A DNA stretch of 64,000 nt, from NCBI GenBank assembly GCA_958496175.1, contig OY292276.1, positions 10,682,001 to 10,746,000 on the forward strand, in the 5' to 3' direction. Shown here piece after piece: positions 35,255-46,216 of the stretch (positions are counted from its first letter, which is position 1; each line of letters opens with the position of its first letter). The notes beneath the pieces were generated by a model that did no database searches, had not been told where the DNA came from, and saw only the letters and a program-made list of their open reading frames with translations. The stretch is from Sisyra terminalis. Its lineage: Eukaryota; Arthropoda; Insecta; Neuroptera; Sisyridae. A program made the translations under genes and the position numbers.

Positions 35255-36610
35255 AAAATCAACGCAGAACTATGCAGAACTGTTAAAAAAAACGTCGTTA
35301 AATACCTGGGCATTAGGGTGTCCGTTTTTTCCCAAATTGATTTTTTACAGCGATCGCCCCCTGAATTTTAAGTTTAAGATATAAAAAAAATTATCCAATA
35401 CAATTAAGCTCTTAATTCTTTGATTAAACCGTGTCGGAATCATGTTACTTTTACCATTTAAATAACATGGGATTATTTGGCTTTTTACTTTCATTTTTTT
35501 TTCTCAGAAACAAATGAATGGAAAGATTTAAGATTAAATTATTCTGACGTAAAATTTAATGCTCTACAAAAAAGGTCTCTTATAAATTTTCGGTTAAATC
35601 ACTTCATTAAAAGTTATTCAACATTTAACTTATGCCTAATATATCTTGCAATGTTTTCAACTTTTTACTCATTTTTACTTTTTTTAACTATTAAATCATT
35701 GAAAAAGAAGATAAAAATTATTATCATTAGAGCGCCATTGTTTATTTGTGTTAATTTTATGGCTTGAACAGAAAATTAAACAAACAAAAAATCATTTTTT
35801 GACAATTAAAACGGGTGACATAATATCTGAATTCCTTCTAGTCGTGAAATTCAATTTATCCAGGATAAATTTTCATACTTTAATCAATATTTTGTACCTA
35901 CGAAGTGAATTTCATATTAATTAATGAGACTATCGACAAAAGTTCAATTAAAATTTGAATTTTTACCATTTCACCTGATGTCATCTATGAGAAATTTCTT
36001 AGAACCTGAAGTCAACATAGACACAAGTTAAATGTTGAATAACTTTTAATGGAGTGATTTAATTGAAAATTTATAAGAGACCTTTTTTGTAGAGCGTTAA
36101 ATTTTACTTCCGAATAATTTAATCTCAATTCTTTTCATTTATTTGTTTCTGAGAAAAAAAATAAAAGTAAAAAGTAAAATAATCCCATGTTATTTAAATG
36201 GTATAAGTAACATGATTCCGGCACGGTTTAATCAAGAAATTAAGAGCTTAATTGTATTGGATAATTTTTTCAATATCTTAAACTAAAAATTCAGGGGGTT
36301 ATCGCTGTAAAAAAAAATAATTTAGGAAATAACGGACACCCTACTGGGCATGTATCTATAATCTAAATAGGGAACTTACATGGACAGCTCATATAAAAAG
36401 AACTAGGAACTACTAAATGAAGAAATACAAGAAAATTTATTGGCTGATAGGAAAATCATTCTAACTGTTGGAGGAAAACAAGCTTTTGCTCTATAAAATT
36501 ATACTGAAACCTATCTGAATCTATACTATCTAACTTTGAAGCATTGCATCTAGTTCTAAAGTGATAATTCTTCAGAGATACTAATAAAAAATACTTTGAG
36601 AAATAAACCA
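35255..36610 (+). pseudogene. Jockey-like LINE reverse-transcriptase relic, split by foldback C4
   Basis: The left part ends VVKYLG and the right part reads NRELTWTAHIKRTRN, then KIYWLIGKS, then EENKLLLYKIILKPI, then SIASSSKVIILQRY. This is the order of the C-terminal reverse-transcriptase region of Jockey elements (YLG-LD-LTW-HI, YWL, NKLLLYK-ILKPIW-YG, LQRFQSKILR). At least nine stops interrupt it (YGIQLWG appears as stop-containing YTI-L). The element at 35314-36343 entered exactly in the YLG-hydrophobic strand. Confidence 0.82.
35306..36351. mobile_element. hAT-like foldback C4 with perfect 8-bp target duplication
   Basis: CTGGGCAT at 35306-35313 and 36344-36351 flanks 35314-36343 (1030 bp), which begins TAGGGTGTCCG and ends CGGACACCCTA. 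The duplication fits nTnnnnAn and the ends fit YARNG. The long arms carry AATTAAGCTCTTAATT, CATGTTA-TTTAAATAACATGGGA and CTCTACAAAAAAGGTCTCTT. The loop region (about 35700-35960) differs between halves. No transposase. Confidence 0.9.
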
Positions 36611-36756
36611 ATGCAAAGTTAGCACCTCATCGAAGGATATATGAAATATGATCGAGGATATAGGATATATGATCGCATATAGGAAAGAAAGAATTTAAAT
36701 TTCGCACTATGTTAATTTATAATTACTAATAAAATAAGTAAAACAAATAGTATGAT
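36611..36756. other. Continuation of LINE relic or filler
   Basis: The sequence after 36610 has GATATATGAAATATGATCG and GATATATGATCGCATATAGG, a short imperfect direct repeat. No frame is kept. Confidence 0.35.
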
Positions 36757-37132
36757 GTGTATACAATATATAGAATATATTGTGGTCCAATTTATGTAGT
36801 ATAATTTAATAATATAATAATATATAAAAAACATACTATAAACATAAATTTTAACAGAAGTTCAAACAAAAATATTCGTGACGAAATGCCTAGATACGTA
36901 TTTCGATTGCCAAGCAATCTTCCTCAGTGGTCATCAAGTAGTTTCTCCTCAGTGATGACCACTAAGGAAGATTGCTTGGCAATCAAAATACGTATCTGGG
37001 CAATACGTCACAAATATTTTTGTGTGAACTTCTGTTGAAATTTATGTTTATGGTTTGATTTTTATGTATTATTATATTAAATTATACTACATAAATTGGA
37101 CTGCATTATATTCTATATATTGTATACACAGA
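36757..37132. mobile_element. Family A foldback, compact copy without spacer
   Basis: The two arms meet almost directly at about 36950: TCATCAAGTAGTTTCTCCTC, then AGTGATGACCACTAAGG. The arms run GTGTATACAATATATAGAAT to its inverse TTCTATATATTGTATACACA. The core in the right arm is changed (CTAAGGA, CAAAATACG for CGAAATACG). No clear target duplication. Confidence 0.78.
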
Positions 37133-38288
37133 ACTATGTATATTTTGCCTTAATATTTGTTGTTGCATTAAACTTAGAAGTTTTTTATAACTTCATTGAT
37201 TCTATTGTAACACTTGTCGAGTAAATATCGCTTAAGAAAGTAAAACCAGTGTTAAAGCTCTTACAAATAGAAGAAAATGAATCATGTGGTTTTTGCAATC
37301 AGAGATTCAATTGTTATTGACCTCATGCTGGCAAAGTTAAAACGATGGCTTCAAATGAAAATGGAAATAATTTCAAGGAAATTTTCAAATTAAAATTATT
37401 ACCTCCATACTTTGAATTAATCGATTAAAACGTGAACTGTATTAATATGTTTCAGGCTTCGTTGGAAATCATCTTCAAGGGCTCATTTTTTAAAACTCAT
37501 CACTTAATTTAATTAAATTGAGAACCCAAAAAAATCAAAATAAAAAGTTCGATAAAAAAGATATAAAAAGCGTAGTTTGATTATTTATTTATTTTTTTTT
37601 TTTGTGTATATGTGACAATATATTGTGATGTTGAAGAATTTGTCTTCTTGACCAAATCGAGTGAAGACTTTTGATTAAGATGCCGCGCGACAATTTGGAA
37701 TGTGCTGCCGATGGGAGCAACCCATCCAAAGACCACCATCGAACCATCATTTTTGTTTTTGAATTTTTTGCTTGACTTAAGTCTTCTATAACGTCAAATT
37801 TCGGTGAACATAAATTTTAATTCGATCTCAGCGTTATTATTATTAATCAACGGAATGATGATTGATTTTATTCAATAAGCGGAATAAAAAAGTATTAACA
37901 ATTTCATTAATAATTGATTTTATATGAAATCTATTCCATTATTTATGTAAAGTTTATACAATATGTAATTAAATCGATTAGATTAAAACTTGAACTCAGA
38001 TGATAGATTTATGATCTCTCACGAATATAATTAACGGCGTTTGTTATTCGCTTGGTAATTTCACTGCGCATCATTTCGAAATTTGGCAACAACCTGTATC
38101 GATTTATTAGCGGTATTATAAGCAAGTGTTTAAAAAATATGGAGAATAATCTTCTATAAAAATTATATGAAAACAATCAGGCTACATATAATATTTAAAA
38201 ATATTTTTTTTTAAATGTTTGCACGTGAAAAATAACCAAAATTCTCACTTATTATTATACGAGTACTAAAATAAAACTTTCTGTTTTA
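37133..38288. other. No gene recognised
   Basis: AT-rich, with a small G+C-richer patch near 37680-37745 (GATGCCGCGCGACAATTTGG). No frame or repeat of note. Confidence 0.4.
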
Positions 38289-38837
38289 CTAGCTGATCCC
38301 CGCGACTTCGTCTACGTAACGTACGTGTAGATTATATTTTTTTTAAAATTTCCTATTTGTAGTAGCAAATGAAAATTATTATTTGTTTATATTTCAAAGG
38401 TTTCAAAGGTTTATATCTCAAAGAGGCAATTTTTTAGAGTTTAAATTGAATTTACTGCGCTTTTTATCAGTTCAACTAAAAATATTTTTACATATTATTT
38501 TCTAACTTTAAATTACCTTTTCAATAATATATAACTCACCTGTCTAATGTAAAAATTTCTGTTTTCATCCCTAGGGAATACCTTTTCTAATTATTTTTTG
38601 GGAATGATAAGTAGCCTATAGTCTGTGAGAAGTTGTATTGTATCTTAATATCAAATTTCATTAAATTTGGTTGTTCCGTTTTTTAGTTAAATCAGGACAC
38701 ACAGACAGACAGACAGACAAAAATTTTAAAAATGTTAAATTTGGAATAAGGGCTTCTTGAAACAAATATTTACCCTAAAATTGGGTTCAAAATCGAAATG
38801 TACAGACAGACGTAAGAATTTTATATATTAGTATAGA
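38289..38837 (-). mobile_element. Non-autonomous Helitron with (ACAG)n
   Basis: On the minus strand it begins TCTATACTAATATATAAAAT preceded by A and ends GGGGATCAGCTAG followed by T. It therefore sits between A and T as Helitrons do. A GACGAAGTCGCGGGG segment before CTAG can form the terminal hairpin. (ACAG)n at 38700-38718 (plus strand) is part of the body. 549 bp, no coding capacity. Confidence 0.8.
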
Positions 38838-40185
38838 TTACCTTAAATATTTAAGTAATTATACTTTGTACTAGCAGAATCCAGTTGCCCTGCCAGTCTA
38901 GGTATATAATAATGGCTATAAATAAATAGCTTGGATTTAAAAATATGTTCTTGGAACATTAAAAATCCTGCCCTTAGTAACTTACAGCATCCCTTGCTGT
39001 ACCTATTAAAGCTTACCTTCAAGATAAACATTTTTCAACTAAGTTTTGAGAAAATTTGATATATCTCTAAAAATCACTACCCGATCGTAGTAATGAAGTA
39101 TTGTCAGTTAGTGGCTATTATATTGACCATTGAAAATTCAGCTTTTTGCGGTCGTAGGTGAATTAATAACGCAAGAAATAGATAATAATATTCACAGATA
39201 AAAATTTTAACAGTTTAGCTAAATTTAGTATGGAGAATTTGAGATATATAACTTTAATGGTGGCCCGCGGAATTTGGATGCCTTTCCGAAATGGCCAGCA
39301 ATATCATTTGAGTTGGCCACCTATGATTTAAAATATACTGATTTTTTGATATCTTAAAAAAGAACAAAGATATTTAATCAAAGAAGTTAAATAATATCTA
39401 ATTATTATTCTTCTGAATGCAACTTTTATTATTAATAATCAAACGTAAATACTAAATATGGAACCTTTTTTTCTGAAGAAAAATTAGATGAAATTAGTTA
39501 CAAAGTTTCTATCAAATCAAGAAAGTTGTCTTTAAATTAGAACCCAAAGTAGAACCAGAATAAAATATTGGTACAACTATTAAGATTAGACTTGTTTGTG
39601 ACCTTTTATACTATTTTTTTTTTTGGTGAAACACTAAGATGTACCTGAAAACAAAATATTATCGAAATCAATAAACCTGTTCTTAAATCGTACGATAGAA
39701 TTCAGGTAGAAAGAATTTTACGTTAAATTTTATCGACCTTTGATCGATAATGATTAAAGCGATTATCGAAACCAGCTTCATTCCTAAGTGATGTGAAATT
39801 GCAAAAATTCTACTCTCAGCGGGTGGTATGAGATAATTTAGTAATGCTTGAAGGTCAAAATGTATTTATAAATGCAGATACAAAGGTAACATTTTTGGAT
39901 TCGGAAACAGTTGTAAATGTAATTACAATTGTCAACAAATAGTAAATACCTCAAACTGGTTCCAAATTCCTGAACGACGGGAATTTATACCTGCCGTACA
40001 CATTTTGGCCTTCAAGCTTTTACTATGTTATTTCATATCACCAATTGAAGGCAGGATGGTTTGCATTCCAAATTAGCTAATAATTAAACTGGTTTCGGAT
40101 TTTACGTTTGGAACCCATACTGACAAAAGCCATAAAAAAAAATTAAAAGTACTTGAATTTTCAGTTTATCCCTCACTAACTGTTG
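38838..40185. other. No gene recognised
   Basis: AT-rich; 38843-39031 is an open frame without domain. No repeats shared in the window. Confidence 0.4.
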
Positions 40186-40340
40186 CCTGCAACTTCGTCT
40201 GCGTGACATCTATGATGGTATTATATTCTTTTGAAATTTGCATATATTGGATTTATAAATCGGAAATTTTATATTCTAACGAAAAACGTATTCGAATCTA
40301 AAAATTTATACTTTAACGCCTTTAAACAGGCACACTTTAT
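40186..40340 (-). mobile_element. Helitron-end fragment
   Basis: CTAACTGTTGCCTGCAACTT then CGTCTGCGTGACATC matches the terminal region of the Helitron at 38289 (CTAGCTGATCCCCGCGACTT, CGTCTACGTAACG). GTTGC/GCAAC could form the end hairpin. CTAG is changed to CTAA and the body fades after about 150 bp. Confidence 0.55.
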
Positions 40341-40750
40341 CATATGTTGTTTTTTTTTTTAAAGTCACTAAATATTCTATTAATTTTTAGCAAATATCCA
40401 ATGAGAGTCAACACGATTATTTAAATTTATATTTTTAACACCTTATGCGTAGGATGCATGCTTACTATATATTTAATCATCCTCAAATCAATTAGCTATG
40501 CATGAATAAAAAAAATTTATAAGAACAATAAGTCGGCTGTAAATTGAAATATAACTTAAGGTGGACAAATAGAAAAATATTTCAAAATTCCCCTTGTTTT
40601 AAATGGATATATTATTATAAAATGGTTATTGAATTTGGGTCAAAAATCCAAAAAGATAGAGTCCTAGTTTCTGTTAAATTAGTAGGATTTCCAGACACTG
40701 CTCCAATTTCCGAATGAATGTTTCTCCCAGAACCAGTACCCTACGGCACA
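40341..40750. other. No feature seen
   Basis: AT-rich filler before foldback C1c. Confidence 0.35.
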
Positions 40751-40756
40751 TATATT

Positions 40757-41523
40757 TATAGAAAATTAAATTCTCTACAAAAAAAGTCGCTTTGAAAAGT
40801 TTTACCAGACGCGCCGTTTCCGAATAATAAAGCTTTAAACATTGATATAATTTTAAGATTTATCTTCTTTATTTTGGAATTTTGTAACTAACGAACAAAT
40901 AAATATATAGAATTGAACAATCTAGATTCTTGAAGGAAATTTAATGTTCTACAAAAAAGGTCTCTTAACGTTTTTACATAAAATCACTATTTCAAAAGTT
41001 ATTCACAATTAAAGTTGAAGGAAAAATTGAATTATTGTTTTTGTCGTTGTTGAACCAATTTTGAAAGAGTGATTTTATGTAAAAACGTTAAGAAACCTTT
41101 TTTGTAGAGAATTAAATTTCCTCCAAGAATCTTTATTGTTCATATCTATATATTTATTTGTTTGTTAGTTACAAAATTCCAAAATAAAGATGATAAATCT
41201 AAAAATGATAGCAATGTCTGAAGCTTGATTATTCGGAAACGGTGTGTCTGGCAAAAATTTTTACAGAAAAGTTTTTTGTAGGGAATTTAATTTTCTATAA
41301 ATATATATGCAGATAATTTTTTATTTTGATAGTTTGACAGCATTGACGCAAAAATGAAAGCATAAATAAAAAATTGAAATTAAAGATGATAGATCTCTGA
41401 ATATTAATATTAAAGGCTCAAACCTCCCCGGCATTTTTTTTTTCACCTTGAACAATATTTTCGATATGCTTTTCAAAAAAAAAAAAAAGTTTTTTTTAAA
41501 ATAGATTTTTTTGGCCCAGTTTA
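40757..41523. mobile_element. hAT-like foldback C1, copy c (left end lost)
   Basis: Begins inside the left arm (TATTTATAGAAAATTAAATT then CTCTACAAAAAAAGTCGC), turns near 41030 and ends GGCCCAGTTTA. It is strongly similar to copies a and d. The outer 190 bp of the left arm are missing, so the element was 5'-truncated or rearranged. Confidence 0.77.
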
Positions 41524-42017
41524 CTATAAGTTATAACCGAACTTAACTATAATTAAGGTAAGTGCATAACTCTACGATTACAACAGTATACAGTATAAAT
41601 ATAATAAATTAAATTTACTTCAACAATAAGAAAGATACCAGCAATAAAAAGGACTACATCATTAAATAACAATAATAATAAATACAATATTTAAAACATA
41701 AGGGTATCAATAATCTTCATATCATTCTAGGAAGCAAATATAACAATAGTAGCAATATTAATATGAATATTAATATTAACAACTTTGATGCATTGATTTT
41801 TTGCACCACTTTTCCACCCTACAGCTACATGAATAAAGGAAAGTTCCTTATATTTTTTTAATAGTTTATCGAAATCAATGTTTGATAGTTCATATAAAAT
41901 ACTTTCTTTGCAAAGCTCCAAAGCTTCTTCTCTGCAAAGTCCACAGTTTCCACGTAAAATGAGTGTGACCTACTAAATTCCCTAAAATAAACAAATTTTA
42001 TTTTCCCAACAAATTTT
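41524..42017. other. No gene recognised
   Basis: AT-rich; an open frame on the minus strand (41727-41921) has no domain. Short AATAATAATAA tracts lie near 41665. Confidence 0.4.
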
Positions 42018-42350
42018 AGATGATAAAATTCAGATCTCAGCTTTTATTAAAAAAGAAAACAATTCAGGTTATTTAAGATCAGTTTTTTTATTTAATATTT
42101 TTTAATATTCAAATTAGCTACGTTTCGTTACGTATCGCAACTTCATCAGGCTTCTTGAATCATAAAAAATATAATACTTTCAATTTAAATTCAATAAAAA
42201 TAAAAAAGAGTCTTTTTTTTATTGAATTAAAATTGAAAGTATTATATTTTTTGTGATTCAAGAAGCCTGATGAAGTTACGATACGTAACGAAACGTAGCT
42301 AATTTGAATATTAAAAAATATTAAATAAAAAAAAAACCGATCTTAAACAA
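42018..42350. mobile_element. Family B foldback, copy 4
   Basis: Inverted arms: GATGATAAAATTCAGATCTC onward, and its inverse ending AAACCGATCTTAAACAAC. They are joined at about 42200 through AATTTAAATTCAATAAAAAT. The right arm has the best-preserved core: CTGATGA (42267-42273), A, GTTACG-ATA-CGTAAC (42275-42289), GAAA (42290-42293). The outer ends are unequal (the right one lacks the GATCTCAGCTTTTATTAA part). No convincing target duplication. Confidence 0.78.
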
Positions 42351-43580
42351 CATTATTGAATTATACGAAAAATTTCTTGTTTTTATGAGTTTATTCCAAT
42401 AATTCCAAATTAACTAACTTCCATTCAATATACTAAATAAACACTGACTAAATTCAAGAAATTTGCGTGTAACTAATGCGTAGTGGTAATTAAATTATAT
42501 AAACATTTGTTGCATATTTATAAGATGCTAAACAAGATTATAATTTTCAAATTTGAAACTGAGAAAAATCAATTCTCATGATTTGTTCTTATGTATATAT
42601 TCAAATTCTGGTATTTCCTGTTCTCACTTCAATCTTATATAATTTTCGATTTCAATTGCATATTATTATGCAAAAGAGCAACAGTCAAAGTTTTTGTTTG
42701 CCAAACCTTTAGTGAGCACCTCAGTAGGATTGGATTATTTTTTTTTTTTTTATTCAAAATTTTCAATTGAATTTAATTAATCTTAACGGTCAATGAAGAA
42801 AGAACTTTACAGAACGGCTGTGGGTACATTTTGATATTTAATAAAATAGATCTTTACGTCGATTTTTTTCTTTTTATTTACTCAATAGACCACTATTCTT
42901 TCTTGTGGAGAATAACTGGCAGTGATTTACATAAGTTAAAAAACGATAAACAAATATTTAGACAAGAATTTTCAACTCTCATTGATATTATTTGATATTA
43001 TTATAGTCCGTCAAAATAAAATGAATACAATGGGGAAATATGAAGGCATCGCTTGTGTGTCTATTTTGCTCTAGCCGAGATCGATTTGAAAAAATCCAAA
43101 TGAGAACAGAATATATTTTTGTTGTGGTACATGGAAGTGCTCTATGGTTGGTGTGTGTTTTTTTTTCTTTGGATATATTTTTGGCCAAGTCATTGTAGGC
43201 GGACAAACAATAACGCTTTTATATTTTACAATATTCCGTTTGTCATGAGATCATGTCTGACTGGGCGATCTGTCAACAACAAACATAATGTTTGATATTA
43301 TTTGCAGTTTTAAATGGTGTGAATATTAAATCGAAAAGTTTCAAAATACTTAAGCGTGTTTAGGTACATCACGAATTCGAGGAATGAATCTGGGGAGATT
43401 TCGTGGAATTTTAAACAGTAATGGTTGTTTTCTTGCTGGTATTAACTTGTAGTTCTTTGCGCTGATTTATGTGGAACATAAGTGCGTAATTTTTGGCATT
43501 TATTATTGATGATTTACAACTAAATAAACTTGTTATTTGTGGTTATAAATAAATCAATCAATTTAATGGTAGGTAACAAG
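42351..43580. other. No gene recognised
   Basis: AT-rich; a moderately G+C-richer minus-strand frame at 42988-43206 has no domain. Confidence 0.4.
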
Positions 43581-44922
43581 AAAGTTGATCTTAGACCGAT
43601 TAGCTGACAAAATTTTGAAATTTAAATTTTCTTTTGCCAATCAATGGGAAATCGTTTGTAAAAGAATCAGTTTCGTTTGTGACAAAAAAGTTTCGTAATA
43701 ATTAATTAATTACGACGAAAAACTAATTATTTAGTCATTGATATAGAAGGATGTTAAGAAAAAAAAATATATACCTTTGTTTCTATCCAATTTTTTGGTT
43801 GGGGGGGAGGGAGAATATTATTAATTTTTCTTGTTATTTTATTATTGAACAATATTTTTCTTAATTTTCCTGCATTTTTGTTTGTATCTGTCACTAAAAG
43901 TCATATTTTCTGAACGTCTTTCTATATCAATTACTAAATAATTAATTTTTTGTATTTAATTACTTACGTCTAAATTATTATATTACAAACGACCCGGATT
44001 CTTTCCCAAACCTCTACAAACGATTTTTCATCGATTGGCAAAAGAAAATTTGGTATAAGCTTGGATCAGGAACATCGAAATTTTCGGAACTGAAGAGAAC
44101 TATTTTGAATGGTTTCGATATTATTCCTGTACGTCCTGTTCACTCGAATGCAATTTGTACGTAAACTTTGATATATGCCAGAAATGAAGAAGAGACGATT
44201 ATTTTCAAATATGTCTTTATATTATAATTTGTAAAATTAAATTTAATTTAATTTAATTTAATTTTCGTCTCAAGTCCATTTAAGCACACCCACAATCTGC
44301 CAACATTGCATTTTCGATTTTGTTTGTAATTTAATTCGCGATATTTTTGTTAATTCAATTCTAATATAGTAAAATTCTCTCTTTTGTGGCTAAATTTTTA
44401 TTATGGATCGATTTAATCGCGAATTAAATTAAAAACAAAGTCGAAAATGTAACGTTGCCAGATTGTGGGTGTACTAAAATGGAGTTGAACCAAATTTTCT
44501 TAATAAAGTTTACTTTTTTATGGAAAAACATTTGTGAAAAACTGTGATTTATTATTATTAATGAAAGGAAACTCCAAAACATTTGTGAAATGAAAAATAT
44601 ACTTAGGTAATATTTATTGTCACATTATTGAACTATTTAATTTTTATGTTTTGTTATATATATTTGATAATACATATTTGAAAATAACCGTCACTTCTTC
44701 ATTTCTGGCATATGTCAAAATTTACGTAGAAATTGCATTCGAGTGAACAATACGTACAGGAATAATTACGAAACTATTCGAAACAGTTCTCAAATTTCGA
44801 CGTTCTTGATCCAAGCTTATACTGAAAATTTGGCAAGGATTTGACAAAAAGAAAAATTTGGCAAAAGAAAACTTAAAACTTTAAAATTTCGTTGGCTAAT
44901 CGGTGTAGGGTAAAAGTTATTC
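43581..44922. mobile_element. Foldback F, copy 1, containing a second nested foldback
   Basis: Ends: TTAGACCGATTAGCTGACAA at 43591 and TTGGCTAATCGGTGTAGGG, inverted, closing near 44911. The flanks AAAGTTGATC (43581-43590) and AAAGTTATTC (44913-44922) match at 8 of 10. The arms include GCCAATCAATGGGAAATCGT and TAGTCATTGATATAGAAGGA. It corresponds to 57899-58705 over both arms. The right arm is split by the element at 44054-44823. Confidence 0.77.
44044..44833. mobile_element. Nested foldback with perfect 10-bp target duplication
   Basis: GAAAATTTGG at 44044-44053 and 44824-44833 flanks 44054-44823 (770 bp). The ends are TATAAGCTTGGATCAGGAAC and its inverse GTTCTTGATCCAAGCTTATA. Inner arms at 44285-44345 and 44415-44490 (CACACCCACAATCTG/CAGATTGTGGGTGTA) continue the palindrome. 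An (AATTT)n tract lies at 44235-44262. No coding capacity. Confidence 0.83.
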
Positions 44923-45068
44923 TAAGAATTTGGAATTTGAGGAATTTGATCAAATTTTGGCAAAGTAGATCCAATACCATCCAATGCAATGGTTTCATGA
45001 ATGTTACAATTTTTTAACTTAATTAACATTGCATCAATGATTTTTGAAAATCACTTAGCCCTTACTTA

Positions 45069-46216
45069 TCATATATATAAATTGGTTATCTTGCCGTGCG
45101 TCCGTGCAGAATAAGCTATGCGCATGCGCTCTGTTATCCCCACTTACGCATTCAAAACGTTGGCGGGGTACTCACTCACTAATGTATTTATTTGTGAATA
45201 CGTATTTCTGATTTTCAGGTTTACAATATGTAAAAACCAAAAAACATAATGCTCATTTATAAACTTTACTTAACCTTTTCAGATATATCTACTTATCAGA
45301 GTTTAAATTTGTAAGCAGACCCTAAGTTTTTGTTTCTAATAATAAATCAACTTTGTTTTATATTAAGCTGTAATAAAGTTTCGCTTTTAACGGACTTTGA
45401 TTGATTATTAAATTTGAAATTTCGATTGTTTATTAAACGTTATCCCTTACAAACTTTGCTACCGTTTTTCACTCTTTTAGGGGAGAAATTTTCAAAAACC
45501 CTTTCCCATCATACATATGCATCGTATAAGGAAAACACTTTCCAAATTTCATCGACACAAATGTGCACTTATATTTGAAAATATAATGTAAAACGAAAAA
45601 AAATAATGACCTTTATTTTGATTATCATGACTAAAAAGCTTTTCGATTTCGGGCATTTGGACGTTGAACATACAAAATTGTTGGAAATAGGTGGAAAGGG
45701 TGGATGCAAATTCGAATATTTTATTTATTTTCAATAACAATAATTGGTTTTCAAATTATTCTAAATATCGAAGAAAAGTTAGTATGGAAGATTTTATATT
45801 TGAATTGACAGTGAAATATATGGCAAAAAATTGCTACCTTAATGTTTTTCAACCGAATATATAATTACTCCAGATCACAACCATTGGTTCATAAAATAAA
45901 ATAGATTTTAAAAAGTTTGATTGTTGAAAAATGAACCAAAATTTAAAACCGCCAATTTGGTATAAGTACTACATAAGTATTAAGCTTTCATAATAATTTA
46001 GTGAAATGGCGTTATTTAAAATGTTGTTATTAAAATGATATAAAAAACACTTATATTTTATTTCTTAATATAATTTTAGATGAACTTTTTTTTATATTAA
46101 CAGCACTTTGATTATAAAATTTAAAATTTCGGTTGTTGATTAACTCTACATTATCTCATATTAAATATATCATTGAGATAAAACCTTTAGTTGCGAATGC
46201 AACGGGCAACTACTAG
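45069..46216 (+). mobile_element. Non-autonomous Helitron, family G copy 3 (complete)
   Basis: Begins TCATATATATAAATTGG after A and ends CTAG (46213-46216) before T. The hairpin GTTGC-GAAT-GCAAC lies at 46190-46203. 1148 bp, the inverse of 4729-5867. It carries GCGCATGCGC at about 45120-45129. Frames inside (for example 45549-45740) are chance frames, not kept in copy 1. Confidence 0.86.

Noticed and set aside
38700..38718. (ACAG)n as a CRISPR-like or satellite array
   Set aside because: It is a short microsatellite inside a Helitron; no spacer structure.
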